Counted from the stretch's first letter, positions 25,728-35,175 are shown. The stretch is 64,000 bases of DNA from Tabrizicola_A sp965284335 (GCF_965284335.1 NZ_OZ260076.1); one strand, 5' to 3'. Numbers and translations are program-made. The notes: generated by a model not told the origin, from the letters alone.

Positions 25728-28031
25728 ATGTCCACGATCGACGATGATGACAATATACAGCCGATGACGGTGTCAGAGCCGCTAAGCCGCGCCATTGGCG
25801 AACGGTATCTGACCTATGCGCTGTCCACGATCATGCACCGCGCCCTGCCCGATGCCCGTGACGGGCTGAAACCGGTGCATCGGCGTATCCTTTTTGCGAT
25901 GCGCGAACTGCGGCTTTCGGCCACCAGCGCTTTCCGCAAATCGGCCAAAATCTCGGGCGATGTGATGGGCAACTATCACCCCCACGGCGATTCCGCGATT
26001 TATGACGCCATGGCGCGTCTGGCGCAGGATTTCAACGTGCGCTACCCGCTGGTCGACGGGCAGGGCAACTTTGGCAATATCGACGGCGACAACCCCGCCG
26101 CCTCCCGCTACACCGAGGCGCGTCTGACCGCGATTGCCGAAACCCTGATGGAGGGGCTTGCGGAAAACGCGGTTGATTTCCGTCCGAACTATGACGGCAC
26201 GTTGGAAGAGCCGGTGGTCATGCCCGCCGCCTTTCCGAACCTTTTGGCCAATGGGTCTTCGGGCATTGCCGTTGGCATGGCCACAAATATCCCGCCGCAT
26301 AACCTGGATGAACTGATTCAGGGCTGCCACGCGCTGTTGCGCGACCCCGAGACGACGGATGAGGCGCTCGTCGCCCTGATCCCCGGGCCTGATTTCCCTA
26401 CCGGCGGCGTCATCATCGAAAGCCGCGAGGCCATTCTGGACGCCTATCGCACCGGGCGCGGGTCGTTCCGTACGCGGGCGAAATGGGAGGTCGAGGATCT
26501 AGGCCGGGGAACATGGCAGATCATCGTCACCGAGATCCCCTATCAGGTGCAGAAATCCAAGCTGATCGAAAAGCTGGCCGAACTTGTGAACCTCAAGAAG
26601 GTTCCGCTTCTGGCCGATGTGCGTGACGAGTCCGCCGACGATATCCGCATCGTTCTAGAGCCCCGCTCACGCACGGTAGACCCCGAAGTGCTGATGGCCG
26701 CGCTCTTCCGCAATTCCGATCTGGAAAGCCGCTTTTCCCTCAACATGAACGTGCTGATCGACGGCAAGGTGCCGAAGGTCTGCAGCCTGAAAGAGGTGCT
26801 GCGCGCGTTTTTGGATCACCGCCGCGAGGTGTTGCGCCGCCGCTCAGAACACCGGGTCGAAAAGATTGATGCCCGCTTGGAGGTGCTGGAAGGTTTCATC
26901 ATCACCTTCCTGAACCTGGATCGTGTCATCGACATCATCCGCTATGATGCCGACCCCAAACGCGCCCTGATGGCCGAGGATTGGGGCAAGACCCATGCGC
27001 GCGCCACATCGGAAAAGGATTACGTCTCGCCCGCGCCGGGGGACGGCGAGCTGACCGAAGTTCAGGCCGAGGCCATTCTCAACATGCGCCTGCGCAGCTT
27101 GCGCAAGCTGGAAGAGATGGAGCTGATAGCCGAACGCGACGCCTTGATGAAAGAGCGCGCCGATCTGGCCGACCTCTTGGAATCTGATCGCCGCCAGTGG
27201 AAGCAGATCGGGGTCGAGTTGGAGGCGATCCGCAAGCAGTTCGGCAAGGGCACCCGTCTGGGCGACCGTCGCACCCAATTCGCCGAGGCGGGCGAGGTGG
27301 AAGAGGTCAGTTATGAAGCGATGATCGAGCGCGAGCCGATCACCGTGATTTGCAGCCAGATGGGCTGGATCCGGGCCATGAAGGGCCATGTCGACCTTGC
27401 CGCCGAGCAGAAGTTCAAGGATGGCGACGGCCCGCGCTTTGCCTTCCATGCCGAGACCACCGACAAGATCATCCTTGTTGCTGCCAATGGCCGCTTCTTC
27501 ACGCTTCTGGGCGCCAACCTGCCCGGCGGGCGCGGCATGGGCGAGCCGGTGCGGCTTATGGTCGATCTGGCCAATGACACCGAAATCGTCGATCTGGTGA
27601 TCCACCGGCCGGGCGAGAAATGGCTGATCGCCTCCAGCGCGGGCGACGGGTTCATCCTGCCCTCGGATGAGGTGGTGGCGCAGACCAAGGCCGGAAAACA
27701 GGTGCAGACCCTGGGCGCGGGGGTGAAAACCATGCTTTGCCGCCGCGTGCAGGGCGATGCCGTGGCCGTGGTGGGTGACAACCGCAAGATGCTGGTGTTC
27801 CCGCTGAATGAACTGCCGGAAATGGCCAAGGGCAAGGGCGTGCGGCTGCAGAAATACAAGGATGGTGGGCTTTCGGACGCCACCACCTTCACGCTGGCCG
27901 ATGGCCTTTCGTGGAAAGATCCAGCCGGCCGCACCCGCACAGAAACCGACCTTTCCGAATGGCAAGCCGCCCGCGCCAGCGCAGGCCGCATGGCCCCGCG
28001 CGGCTTTCCACGGGATAACAAATTCACCTGA
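25728..28031 (+). CDS. parC: DNA topoisomerase IV subunit A
   Basis: This is the catalytic subunit of the type II topoisomerase that decatenates chromosomes. The 767-residue protein has RYLTYALSTIMHRALPDARD near 26-44, the catalytic Tyr128 in AASRYTEARL, and the quinolone-region segment HPHGDSAIYD (85-94) with Ser89 and Asp93 of the susceptible type. C-terminal beta-pinwheel blades follow (about 500-740: ITVICSQMGWIRAMKG, GRGMGEPVRLMVDL). The absence of the canonical GyrA box QRRGG(K/R)G argues for ParC rather than GyrA. Confidence 0.95.
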   Translation: MSTIDDDDNIQPMTVSEPLSRAIGERYLTYALSTIMHRALPDARDGLKPVHRRILFAMRELRLSATSAFRKSAKISGDVMGNYHPHGDSAIYDAMARLAQDFNVRYPLVDGQGNFGNIDGDNPAASRYTEARLTAIAETLMEGLAENAVDFRPNYDGTLEEPVVMPAAFPNLLANGSSGIAVGMATNIPPHNLDELIQGCHALLRDPETTDEALVALIPGPDFPTGGVIIESREAILDAYRTGRGSFRTRAKWEVEDLGRGTWQIIVTEIPYQVQKSKLIEKLAELVNLKKVPLLADVRDESADDIRIVLEPRSRTVDPEVLMAALFRNSDLESRFSLNMNVLIDGKVPKVCSLKEVLRAFLDHRREVLRRRSEHRVEKIDARLEVLEGFIITFLNLDRVIDIIRYDADPKRALMAEDWGKTHARATSEKDYVSPAPGDGELTEVQAEAILNMRLRSLRKLEEMELIAERDALMKERADLADLLESDRRQWKQIGVELEAIRKQFGKGTRLGDRRTQFAEAGEVEEVSYEAMIEREPITVICSQMGWIRAMKGHVDLAAEQKFKDGDGPRFAFHAETTDKIILVAANGRFFTLLGANLPGGRGMGEPVRLMVDLANDTEIVDLVIHRPGEKWLIASSAGDGFILPSDEVVAQTKAGKQVQTLGAGVKTMLCRRVQGDAVAVVGDNRKMLVFPLNELPEMAKGKGVRLQKYKDGGLSDATTFTLADGLSWKDPAGRTRTETDLSEWQAARASAGRMAPRGFPRDNKFT

Positions 28032-28034
28032 TTT

Positions 28035-28057
28035 GGCAAAGCTTTAGGCTTTGCCAG
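28035..28057. terminator. Bidirectional terminator candidate between parC and map
   Basis: TGGCAAAGC (28035-28043) and GCTTTGCCA (28049-28057) form a perfect 9-bp stem with loop TTTAG, four bases after the parC stop. There is no long T-run. It sits between convergent genes, so it could end both transcripts. Confidence 0.6.
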
Positions 28058-28118
28058 ACGGGCCGAATCTGTCGAATTGGGACAAAGGCCAAGCTGGCCA
28101 GACGATCCGTGGGCGACG

Positions 28119-28925
28119 TTACTTGGTGTGGAAGAACTTGCCTGCGGGTGACAGCGTGAAGATCTCGCAGCCCGTTGCCGTCACGCCAATCGAATGCTCA
28201 AACTGGGCAGAGAGTGATTTGTCGCGTGTGACGGCTGTCCAGTCATCTGACAGGGTTTTTGTCTCTGGGCGGCCAAGGTTCACCATCGGTTCAATGGTAA
28301 AGAACATGCCCTCTTCCAACACCGCGCCTTTCCCGGGGCGGCCATAGTGCAGAACATTTGGCGGGGCATGGAACACCCGGCCAAGCCCGTGGCCGCAAAA
28401 ATCGCGCACCACCGACATGCGGTTGGCCTCGACGTAGGATTGGATCGCATAGCCGATGTCGCCAAATGTATTGCCGGGCTTTACCGCAGCAATTCCGCGC
28501 ATCAGGGATTCGTGGGTCACCTCGATCAGCCGCTCGGCCTTGCGCGGCGCTGTGCCTGCCACATACATGCGGCTTGTATCACCAAACCAGCCATCCACGA
28601 TCACTGTGACATCGATGTTCAGGATGTCGCCATCGGCCAGCACCTTGCCACCCGGGATGCCATGGCACACCACATGGTTGACCGAGATACACGAGGCGTG
28701 CTGATAGCCCTTATAGCCGATTGTGGCCGATACCACGCCCCGACGCGTGATCTCTTCGCGAATAAAATCGTCCAATGCAGCGGTGGTGACGCCCGGCTGA
28801 ACCAGTGGTCCCATCATATCAAGGATTTCGGCGGCGATCTGACCGGCTGCGCGCATGCCTGCAAAGTCCGCGTCTTCATAGATGCGGATGCCGTCTTTGG
28901 TTACGCGGCCACGGGTGTCGTCCAT
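28119..28925 (-). CDS. map: Methionine aminopeptidase type I
   Basis: This enzyme removes N-terminal Met after deformylation. The 268-residue protein has the pita-bread fold, with the His in NHVVCHGIPGG, metal ligands in GDILNIDVTVIVDGWFGDTS, the His in RDFCGHGLGRVFHAPPNV, and Glu residues in TIEPMVNLG and AQFEHSIGVT. All metal-binding positions are present. The start is ATG 28925. It is divergent from the CinA-like gene. Confidence 0.97.
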   Translation of the reverse strand: MDDTRGRVTKDGIRIYEDADFAGMRAAGQIAAEILDMMGPLVQPGVTTAALDDFIREEITRRGVVSATIGYKGYQHASCISVNHVVCHGIPGGKVLADGDILNIDVTVIVDGWFGDTSRMYVAGTAPRKAERLIEVTHESLMRGIAAVKPGNTFGDIGYAIQSYVEANRMSVVRDFCGHGLGRVFHAPPNVLHYGRPGKGAVLEEGMFFTIEPMVNLGRPETKTLSDDWTAVTRDKSLSAQFEHSIGVTATGCEIFTLSPAGKFFHTK

Positions 28926-29051
28926 CGTTCAATCTCCGATTATGGCCCTAAATAGGCCAACCGCTTGGGCTTGGCCAGAGGGCTTTGCCTTGGCTGCGCC
29001 GAGGGCTATACCCAATGCAAAGCCACGGAACGAAAACCACGGAGACGCAGG

Positions 29052-29771
29052 ATGTCGAACCCAACCGCTGCGATGCTGGTCATCGGGGATGAGATTTTGT
29101 CCGGGCGGACGCGTGACAGCAATATGCATTATCTGGCTGGAGAGCTGACTAGGATCGGCATTCGATTGGCCGAGGTTCGGGTTGTCGCAGATGATCACGC
29201 GGTGATTGTGGCCGCGCTGAATGCGCTGCGGGGGGCCTATGATCAGGTGTTCACCAGTGGCGGTATTGGGCCAACCCATGACGACATTACCGCCGATGCG
29301 GTTGCCGCCGCCTTTGGCGTGCCGATCACCCACCGTGCCGATGCCATGGCCCTTTTGACCGCGCATTATGAGCGGCAGGGATTGCCCTTTAACGAGGCGC
29401 GCCAGCGCATGGCGCGTATTCCGGATGGGGCCGTGCTGATTGACAACCCCATTTCCACCGCGCCCGGTTTCACCTTGGGCAATGTGCATGTGATGGCGGG
29501 GGTGCCGTCGATCTTTCAGGCGATGGTGGCCAGCGTTTTGCCCAAGCTGACAGGAGGGGCGCCGCTGCTGAGCCAGTCCTTGCGCGTCAATCGTGGAGAA
29601 GGAGAGATCGCAGGCGAATTTGGCGCTTTGGCTGCCGAGTTTCCTGATTTGCAGATGGGCAGCTATCCTTTCAACACCAATGGTGTTTATGGCACAAATC
29701 TGGTCATCCGCGGCACCGATCCGGGGCGGCTGGACCAGGCCATGACCCGGCTTTGTGCGTTGTTCGGATGA
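29052..29771 (+). CDS. CinA/MoaB-type competence-damage inducible protein A domain protein
   Basis: This 239-residue protein consists only of the CinA N-terminal (MoCF-like) domain: MLVIGDEILSGRTRDSN near 8-24, VVADDHAVI, FTSGGIGPTHDDITADAVA near 72-90 and VHVMAGVPSIFQAM near 140. In CinA this domain has ADP-ribose or NMN-related activity; the C-terminal PncC domain is absent. ATG 29052 has GGAG upstream. The stop overlaps the GNAT gene start (ATGA). Confidence 0.88.
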   Translation: MSNPTAAMLVIGDEILSGRTRDSNMHYLAGELTRIGIRLAEVRVVADDHAVIVAALNALRGAYDQVFTSGGIGPTHDDITADAVAAAFGVPITHRADAMALLTAHYERQGLPFNEARQRMARIPDGAVLIDNPISTAPGFTLGNVHVMAGVPSIFQAMVASVLPKLTGGAPLLSQSLRVNRGEGEIAGEFGALAAEFPDLQMGSYPFNTNGVYGTNLVIRGTDPGRLDQAMTRLCALFG

Positions 29772-30475
29772 CACAGGATTTGACAAAGCTCTTTGGCCTG
29801 ATGGAGGCCACATGGCCGCCCGCGACCGTGCAGCCATGTGGGCCGTTTTGGCTGCGCGACGGTCAGGGCGGCGGCAAGCGGGTTTCAGCGGCAACTGTTG
29901 AGGGTGATTGGCAAGAGGCCGATCTAGACCGCGCCGAGGCCGCCATGGGTGAGCGGCCGTTGTTTTTGATCCGCGCCGGGGATGAGCGGTTGGACAGCAC
30001 CTTGGCGGCACGCGGATATGCGGTGATTGATCCGGTTATCGCCTATGCCGCCCCGGTGGCAGATCTAATCGGCGACGGGCCGCGCCGCATGACCACCTTT
30101 CCGCATTGGCCTCCGTTGCAGATTGCACGGCAGATTTGGGCTGATGCGGGCATTGGTCCGGCGCGTCTGGCGGTGATGGAACGTGTCGCATCCGCCAAAT
30201 GCGTGGTTTTGGGGCGGGCCAATGACCGTGTTTCGGGGGTGGCCTTTGTGGCCTGTCATGGCACACAGGCGATGCTGCATGCGCTGGAAGTGGTGCCATC
30301 TTTGCGTCGGCAAGGTTCCGCGCAGGATATGTTGCGCGCCGCCGCAGGCTGGGCGCAGTCGCAAGGCGCTGATACGCTGGCTTTGGTGGTAACAGAGGCC
30401 AATGAACCGGCCCGCGCGCTTTATGCGCGGATGGGCATGGCACAGGTGGGCCGCTATCATTATCGGCAGCAATAG
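29768..30475 (+). CDS. GNAT-family N-acetyltransferase
   Basis: This 235-residue protein has a C-terminal GNAT domain (about 110-235): VVLGRANDRVSGVAFVA, LEVVPSLRRQGSAQDML (the acetyl-CoA loop RRQGS) and VVTEANEPARALYARMGM. The N-terminal 100 residues form a second, less obvious domain rich in Trp and Pro (WPPATVQPCGPFWLRDG), so it may be a double-GNAT-like protein. The substrate is unknown. ATG 29768 overlaps the stop of the CinA-like gene, suggesting joint function or simple operon packing. Confidence 0.82.
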   Translation: MTQDLTKLFGLMEATWPPATVQPCGPFWLRDGQGGGKRVSAATVEGDWQEADLDRAEAAMGERPLFLIRAGDERLDSTLAARGYAVIDPVIAYAAPVADLIGDGPRRMTTFPHWPPLQIARQIWADAGIGPARLAVMERVASAKCVVLGRANDRVSGVAFVACHGTQAMLHALEVVPSLRRQGSAQDMLRAAAGWAQSQGADTLALVVTEANEPARALYARMGMAQVGRYHYRQQ

Positions 30476-30493
30476 CCCAAAAGAAGGCATCTG

Positions 30494-31513
30494 ATGACTC
30501 GAACGACGCGCAAGCCATTGAATAAAGGTGTTTTTCATGGGTTGGCGTGGCGAATGTCTTGGCTTTGTCGGCACATCAGCACGGCGCTGATCCTTCTTGT
30601 CGGCTGGCCCGCGCAGGCGGCAGATCTTGTGCTGCCGCCGAGTGCGGAAATGACGGCATCTCGGGTCGAAACACTGTCATCGCTGCGGCTTCCGACCGGG
30701 CCCTTTGCACAAGGTGTCTTGCCAACCGAATTGGTGGAAGGGGCGGTCGAGATCAGCGCTTTTCGCCTGCCGCTCGAGGCGGGGTCGACACTTGGGCTGA
30801 TGCAAATGCTGCGCGATCAGCTTGCGGCGCTTGGCTTTGTTGAAACCTTTAGCTGCGAAACGACGGCCTGCGGGGGCTACGATTTTCGATTTGGCTTGGA
30901 CGTTCTGGCCGAGCCCGACATGCACGTCAATTTGGGCGATTTTCGCTATCTTTCGGCCAAGGGCCAGGGTGATGCCCGTTTGACCGTGCTGGTCAGTCGC
31001 GCCGGGCAGGTTGGCTATGTGCAACTCACCCGCGTCTCGTCGCTCCCGGGTGGGGTTTTGATTGCGCCTGCGGTCAAAGAGAGCCCGACGCAATCCCAGC
31101 CCATGGCACCCCCAGCCCAGCCAACCGTCCTATCTGTCGGCGCCACGCTTGAGGCCGGGCTATCGGTTGTGCTGGACGATCTTGTTTTTCCCTCTGGGTC
31201 GTCAAACCTTGCGAATGAAAGCTATGCGTCACTTGAAGAACTGGCCGAATGGCTGAAGGCCAATCCCGCGCGGCAGGTGGTTTTGGTCGGCCATACCGAT
31301 GCCTCGGGGGCGTTGGAGGCCAATATCGCCTTGTCAAAGCTGCGCGCTGAAAGTGTGCGGCAGGTGTTGATGGCAAAATGGCGATTGCCGCCCATCCAAT
31401 TGCGGGCCGAAGGGATCGGCCCACTATCGCCGCGCGCCAGCAACCTGACCGAAGAAGGACGGCGTCAAAACAGGCGGGTCGAGGTTATGGCAACCTCGAC
31501 CCCCGTGCCTTGA
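30494..31513 (+). CDS. OmpA-family protein
   Basis: This 339-residue exported protein has a basic N-terminus, a hydrophobic segment near 22-40 and AQA before the mature part. The middle domain (about 45-210) is unassigned beta-rich sequence with one Cys pair (FSCETTACGGY). The C-terminal OmpA/MotB domain (about 215-330) has VLDDLVFPSGSSNL, VVLVGHTDASGALEANIALS and GPLSPRASNLTEEGRRQNRR, the peptidoglycan-binding pattern. AGAAGG lies just upstream of ATG 30494. A Met at residue 21 would give a shorter signal peptide. It probably tethers the outer membrane to the cell wall. Confidence 0.85.
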   Translation: MTRTTRKPLNKGVFHGLAWRMSWLCRHISTALILLVGWPAQAADLVLPPSAEMTASRVETLSSLRLPTGPFAQGVLPTELVEGAVEISAFRLPLEAGSTLGLMQMLRDQLAALGFVETFSCETTACGGYDFRFGLDVLAEPDMHVNLGDFRYLSAKGQGDARLTVLVSRAGQVGYVQLTRVSSLPGGVLIAPAVKESPTQSQPMAPPAQPTVLSVGATLEAGLSVVLDDLVFPSGSSNLANESYASLEELAEWLKANPARQVVLVGHTDASGALEANIALSKLRAESVRQVLMAKWRLPPIQLRAEGIGPLSPRASNLTEEGRRQNRRVEVMATSTPVP

Positions 31514-31546
31514 GCGTTTGACCTGACCCAGATTAACCCAGATCGC

Positions 31547-32452
31547 TCACCAAAGATCAGGCCCTTTGTCCATGTAGCGACGCGCCAGAAAGTCGATGAA
31601 AGCGCGCACCTTGGGCTGGGTAAAGCGGCCCGGCGGATAGACGGCATAGATGCCAAGGGTTTCCACCGGCAGGCCGGGAATGGCCTCTTCGACCAGACCG
31701 TCTTTCATGGCATCGGCATAAAGGAACGAGGGCAGATAGGCGATGCCAAGGCCAGAGACGGCGGCATTCAACAGCGATTGGCCATCGTTCACCGTCAACC
31801 AGCCGGCGGTGCGAACCTGCCGCTTTTCGCCCGAGGGCGCGGTCAGTTTCCAGACATTGCCATTGGCCTGATTGGAGTAATGCAACAGCTTGTGATCGTT
31901 CAGATCATCAATCTTCAGCGGTCGGCCATGCTTTTGGAAATAGGACGGCGAGGCGATCATCCGGCGGGTGGTTTCGGTCAGCTTACGGGCGCGCAAGGAG
32001 CTGTCTTCCAGCTCTCCAACCCGGATCGCAAGATCAAAGCCTTCCGAGATCAGCTCTACATAGCGGTTGTTCAGCACCATGTTGACGGTGATGTCGGGAT
32101 ATTCCAGCAGGAAGTCGCCAAGAATGGGCGACAGCAGGTTCACGCCGAAATCTGTGGCCACCGACACCCGCAAGAGACCCGAAGGTGCGGATTGCATCGA
32201 GGTGACCAGTGCATCGGCCTCGCCCGCGTCGTTCAGCACGCGGCGGGCGCGGTCGTAATAGGCAAGGCCGATCTCGGTTGGTGAGACGCGGCGTGTGGTG
32301 CGGTTCAAAAGGCGCGCACCAAGGCGGGCCTCGAGCGCCGAGACGTGTTTCGAAACGGCAGATTTCGAAATACCCATCTTCTTTGCGGCATCGGTGAAGC
32401 CACCTTGATCCACCACGGTGGCAAAGGCTTCCATTTCAGTTAGTCGGTCCAT
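31547..32452 (-). CDS. LysR-family transcriptional regulator
   Basis: This 301-residue regulator has an N-terminal winged helix at 1-60 (MEAFATVVDQGGFTDAAKKM, then SKSAVSKHVSALEARLGARL) and a periplasmic-binding-type effector domain at 90-295. GGGGAAAC precedes ATG 32452. The effector sequence (LRVSVATDFGVNLLSP, VELISEGFDLAIRVGEL) is of the common CrgA/DsdC-like subgroup of LysR proteins with unknown ligand. The flanking genes give no clear target: the 3' end faces the OmpA-like gene and the start faces the M23 peptidase gene's end. Confidence 0.9.
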   Translation of the reverse strand: MDRLTEMEAFATVVDQGGFTDAAKKMGISKSAVSKHVSALEARLGARLLNRTTRRVSPTEIGLAYYDRARRVLNDAGEADALVTSMQSAPSGLLRVSVATDFGVNLLSPILGDFLLEYPDITVNMVLNNRYVELISEGFDLAIRVGELEDSSLRARKLTETTRRMIASPSYFQKHGRPLKIDDLNDHKLLHYSNQANGNVWKLTAPSGEKRQVRTAGWLTVNDGQSLLNAAVSGLGIAYLPSFLYADAMKDGLVEEAIPGLPVETLGIYAVYPPGRFTQPKVRAFIDFLARRYMDKGPDLW

Positions 32453-32623
32453 TTGTTTCCCCAAGCGAGCAGAACGGGCAGATGGACTGTTATTGACCCT
32501 GAAATCGGGCAGCTTCGCGGCGTAGGTGCGTTCTATCCGGGGTAATTGCGCGGATCGTTCATGGCAAGGAAACGAATGAGGCTCTTCGAGGCCCTTAACG
32601 GGCCACTCATCGCGGGGGTCTTG
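32453..32623. terminator. Intergenic region with nested hairpin after the M23 gene
   Basis: The 171 bp hold a nested hairpin at 32576-32610. GGCCC and GGGCC pair around TTAAC, flanked by ATGAG and CTCAT arms with a one-sided bulge. It lies 13 bp downstream of the M23 peptidase stop on the minus strand, so it is a terminator candidate for that gene. The remainder should include the LysR gene promoter. Confidence 0.45.
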
Positions 32624-33514
32624 TCAGACCTGAAAGCGATCAGGCGGCAGGCGTAAGATCAAGTTGGGGTCTGGGCAGATGGACTGCCAGACATCCCAAA
32701 GGCTTTCATGGCCGACGCCAAAGAAATTGCCACCCGTCTGTTCCAGCATATCTGCCATGATCTGGAAATGAATATGGGCCGCCCAGCCGCCATTCTCATG
32801 CCAATCGCCCAGATGGGCGATCAACTGACCTGCCGCGATAGAAGCGCCCACCTTGCACAGGTTGGGTAAGGTTCCGGCCAGATGGCCGTAAAGCGTATGA
32901 AAGCTGACGCCATTCGCCTCATGTTTCAAAATCAGCGTGTGGCCGTAATCCAGCGGATCGGCATTATAGGTGACAAAGGCCACCTCGCCGGGCAGTGGCG
33001 CATAAACCGGGGTCATTGCGGGGGCAAAGACATCAATACCTAGGTGATAAGTCCGGCGTTCGGGGCTGGCGCTGTCTGCGAACTGATCGGTTGCATAGAC
33101 CGAGCGTTTTTCGCCATAGCTGCCCAAGCCGTAGGGCACGGCCTGCAAGGCAAACCATGTGTCAAAGGCGCGATCGGAGAAAGCGGGCATATCGGGCCGC
33201 TCACCCCGTGTCAGCAGAGCGATAGAATCTGCCTCACCGATCGGAGGTAGAAACAAAGGTGCCACGGGGGTTTGCGCCAAGAAGCTGCGTAGGGCATCTT
33301 CATTCGGGGCGGCACTTTTGCCCTGACCGCTGCGGATGACCGCGCGTAACAAGCCCTGATCGACGCCGCGCAGGCGGCGTGCCTCATCCATCGGTGCAGC
33401 GGATAGAACTTCGGCCAAGGTCAATTCGGGCAATTTGGCCCCTAACTGACGCAAAACGCCATAAAGGTCGGGCTGCGAGGCAAGTGCGGTGGCAATGGTT
33501 GAGGCGCGTGTCAT
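32624..33514 (-). CDS. M23 metallopeptidase-family protein without a signal peptide
   Basis: This 296-residue protein has a helical N-terminal 100 residues and a C-terminal M23/LytM domain with apparently complete zinc ligands: HLGIDVFAPAMTPVYAP (H-x3-D), TLYGHLAG and AAHIHFQIMADM (HxH). No signal peptide is visible at the chosen start ATG 33514 (MTRASTIATALASQPDLYG), nor in the longer frame. Such an M23 domain, with the same HPGIDLF-like sequence, is known as part of large cytosolic proteins fused to class III aminotransferases, so this may be a stand-alone version. The role is unknown, and the enzyme may act on a non-wall peptide. Confidence 0.8.
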   Translation of the reverse strand: MTRASTIATALASQPDLYGVLRQLGAKLPELTLAEVLSAAPMDEARRLRGVDQGLLRAVIRSGQGKSAAPNEDALRSFLAQTPVAPLFLPPIGEADSIALLTRGERPDMPAFSDRAFDTWFALQAVPYGLGSYGEKRSVYATDQFADSASPERRTYHLGIDVFAPAMTPVYAPLPGEVAFVTYNADPLDYGHTLILKHEANGVSFHTLYGHLAGTLPNLCKVGASIAAGQLIAHLGDWHENGGWAAHIHFQIMADMLEQTGGNFFGVGHESLWDVWQSICPDPNLILRLPPDRFQV

Positions 33515-33707
33515 AGGGTTCCCTGTTTTTTTTTCTGTGTCGCATGGAAGCTGCGCCTTGGTCAAAGCCACAACGGCGGCGCAAGGCGGCAACTGTTCTG
33601 AAAATCTCGAGATCGGGCGCTTGTTGTGGCTAAGGTCGCTGCATTAGCCTAAGCGCTGGCTTTGAGAGAGCGGGTTTGGGTGCAGGGCATTGGTGAAGGG
33701 GTTTGCA

Positions 33708-34277
33708 ATGGTAAGATCACTGAGCGTGCTGGCCTGGGCTGGGTTTGTTCTGACGGCCTGCGTCGAAGCGGTGCCGACGGCTCGCACATCCACGGTCTCG
33801 GTATTGCAAGGCAGCTTCACGGTGGCTGCAGCCAGTGGCTATTGCATCGATACCCAAGCTGGGCGTGAGAGGAATGACAGCGGCGCCTATTTGATTGGGC
33901 GCTGTGTGCAGCAAAGCCAAGTGGCCCCGGCCTTGATCACCCTGTCTGTTGGACAACCCGGTTCTGCGGGCGTGATGAACGCAGGAGGGGCCGAGTTGGC
34001 GGCGTTTTTCACATCAGAAGAGGGGCGGGCCACTTTGTCATCGAATGGCAGGGCATCGGCGCTGCGGGTTCTTGATGCGCGTTCGGCGGGTGATGTCTTT
34101 GTGATGCGGTTACAAGATCGCAATGCGCCAAGCTATTGGCGCGCGGTGTTTGCGTTGCGCGGCAGGCTGGTTTCGGTGTCGGTCAAAGGAGGCGGGGATG
34201 CGGCGCTTCCCGAAATCGAAGGCCGTTCGGTTCTAGACAGCGCCGTCGCCGCCTTGCAGCGCGCCAATCGGGTATAG
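33708..34277 (+). CDS. Predicted lipoprotein of unknown function
   Basis: This 189-residue protein has a signal peptide ending in lipobox LTAC (Cys18). The rest has no recognised domain: GYCIDTQAG and GAYLIGRCV supply two more Cys, and a C-terminal half of short strands and helices ends in VLDSAVAALQRANRV. ATG 33708 is preceded by AAGGGG; an in-frame TTG at 33690 was rejected for lack of a ribosome binding site. It is divergent from the M23 gene and 125 bp ahead of the DUF6478-like gene. Confidence 0.75.
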   Translation: MVRSLSVLAWAGFVLTACVEAVPTARTSTVSVLQGSFTVAAASGYCIDTQAGRERNDSGAYLIGRCVQQSQVAPALITLSVGQPGSAGVMNAGGAELAAFFTSEEGRATLSSNGRASALRVLDARSAGDVFVMRLQDRNAPSYWRAVFALRGRLVSVSVKGGGDAALPEIEGRSVLDSAVAALQRANRV

Positions 34278-34401
34278 GAACTGTCCGATATTCCCGTGGA
34301 CCGCAGCGCGCCAAATCTTTAACCATTTCAGCCGATAAGCGAATCGTTTCTGATCAGGCAACAATTGGCCTGAATTTTTACTAGGCATAGATTGGGTAAG
34401 A

Positions 34402-35175
34402 ATGGCTGGGCTTTTCAGCGGATTTCTCGACAGGGTTTTGCACAAACGGGTCCTGCGGCGCTGGGGGCAGGCGGCGGATGCGGCGATGTCGACCGATCTG
34501 GAATCGTTGCGCAGCATGCGCGCCCGCGCCCGGGCGCTGCGCCGCAATCTCGACCGTGTGATCCATGAGGCCGAACATCGGCTGGCGCTGCCTGTGTTGG
34601 GATCAAACATCATCCGAAAGCCGATGGGCACTGATTGGGCGTGGCGCCCAAACCTGTGGAAAGGCGCCATCCCGGTGCCGGGCTTTTCATCAGTGCCCAC
34701 CAAGGCCGAGGTCTATCCCGGCGCCACCATTTTTCACGATTGTCGCCGCAGCGAACTGACGGTTCGCCAAATTCGCAACACCCGGGAAGCAGACATCGCC
34801 CCCTTCGGCTTTCGCATGGATGTGTTCCGGTTTGACGGATCGTTCTTGTCGCTTGTGCTTGACCTGCCCGAAGAGGCGGCCCGTGGCCTGCGCCAAAAGC
34901 ATTTGCTGCGTATGGATGTGATCGTTGAAATGGAAAAGCCGTTGGAGATTTTTGCGCGGCTGAACATCAAGCATGGCCCGAATGTCGAGCAGATCGTGCG
35001 GGAATTGCCGCTGAATGAGGAAGAGGTGATGGTGGAATTCGACCTTGCCTATTCCAAGATGAACGAAAAGCGGGTCGAACGGCTTTGGGTGGACCTCATC
35101 TTCGAAGGGCCAGAAATGAATCAGGTGATCTTGCGCGACGTCACCTTCTCGCGCCGTCCGCGCGCGGAACTGTGA
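34402..35175 (+). CDS. Conserved protein, DUF6478-like
   Basis: This 257-residue protein has no signal peptide. A basic helical N-terminus (about 1-55, with SMRARARALRRNLDRV) leads into a beta-rich body: WAWRPNLWKGAIPVPGFSSV, CRRSELTVRQIRNTREADIA and several alternating strands to the end. My recollection is that this matches a family restricted to Rhodobacterales (DUF6478), with no known function. It shares an operon with the next gene, with a gap of 5 nt. The two may form one complex. Confidence 0.7.
   Translation: MAGLFSGFLDRVLHKRVLRRWGQAADAAMSTDLESLRSMRARARALRRNLDRVIHEAEHRLALPVLGSNIIRKPMGTDWAWRPNLWKGAIPVPGFSSVPTKAEVYPGATIFHDCRRSELTVRQIRNTREADIAPFGFRMDVFRFDGSFLSLVLDLPEEAARGLRQKHLLRMDVIVEMEKPLEIFARLNIKHGPNVEQIVRELPLNEEEVMVEFDLAYSKMNEKRVERLWVDLIFEGPEMNQVILRDVTFSRRPRAEL

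Noticed and set aside
25982..26009. Quinolone-resistance change in parC
   Set aside because: Ser and Asp at the usual positions are the susceptible type.
26844..27965. A 373-residue minus-strand ORF inside parC
   Set aside because: The parC frame is intact with all its motifs; the antisense translation is rich in His and Gln and unlike any family.
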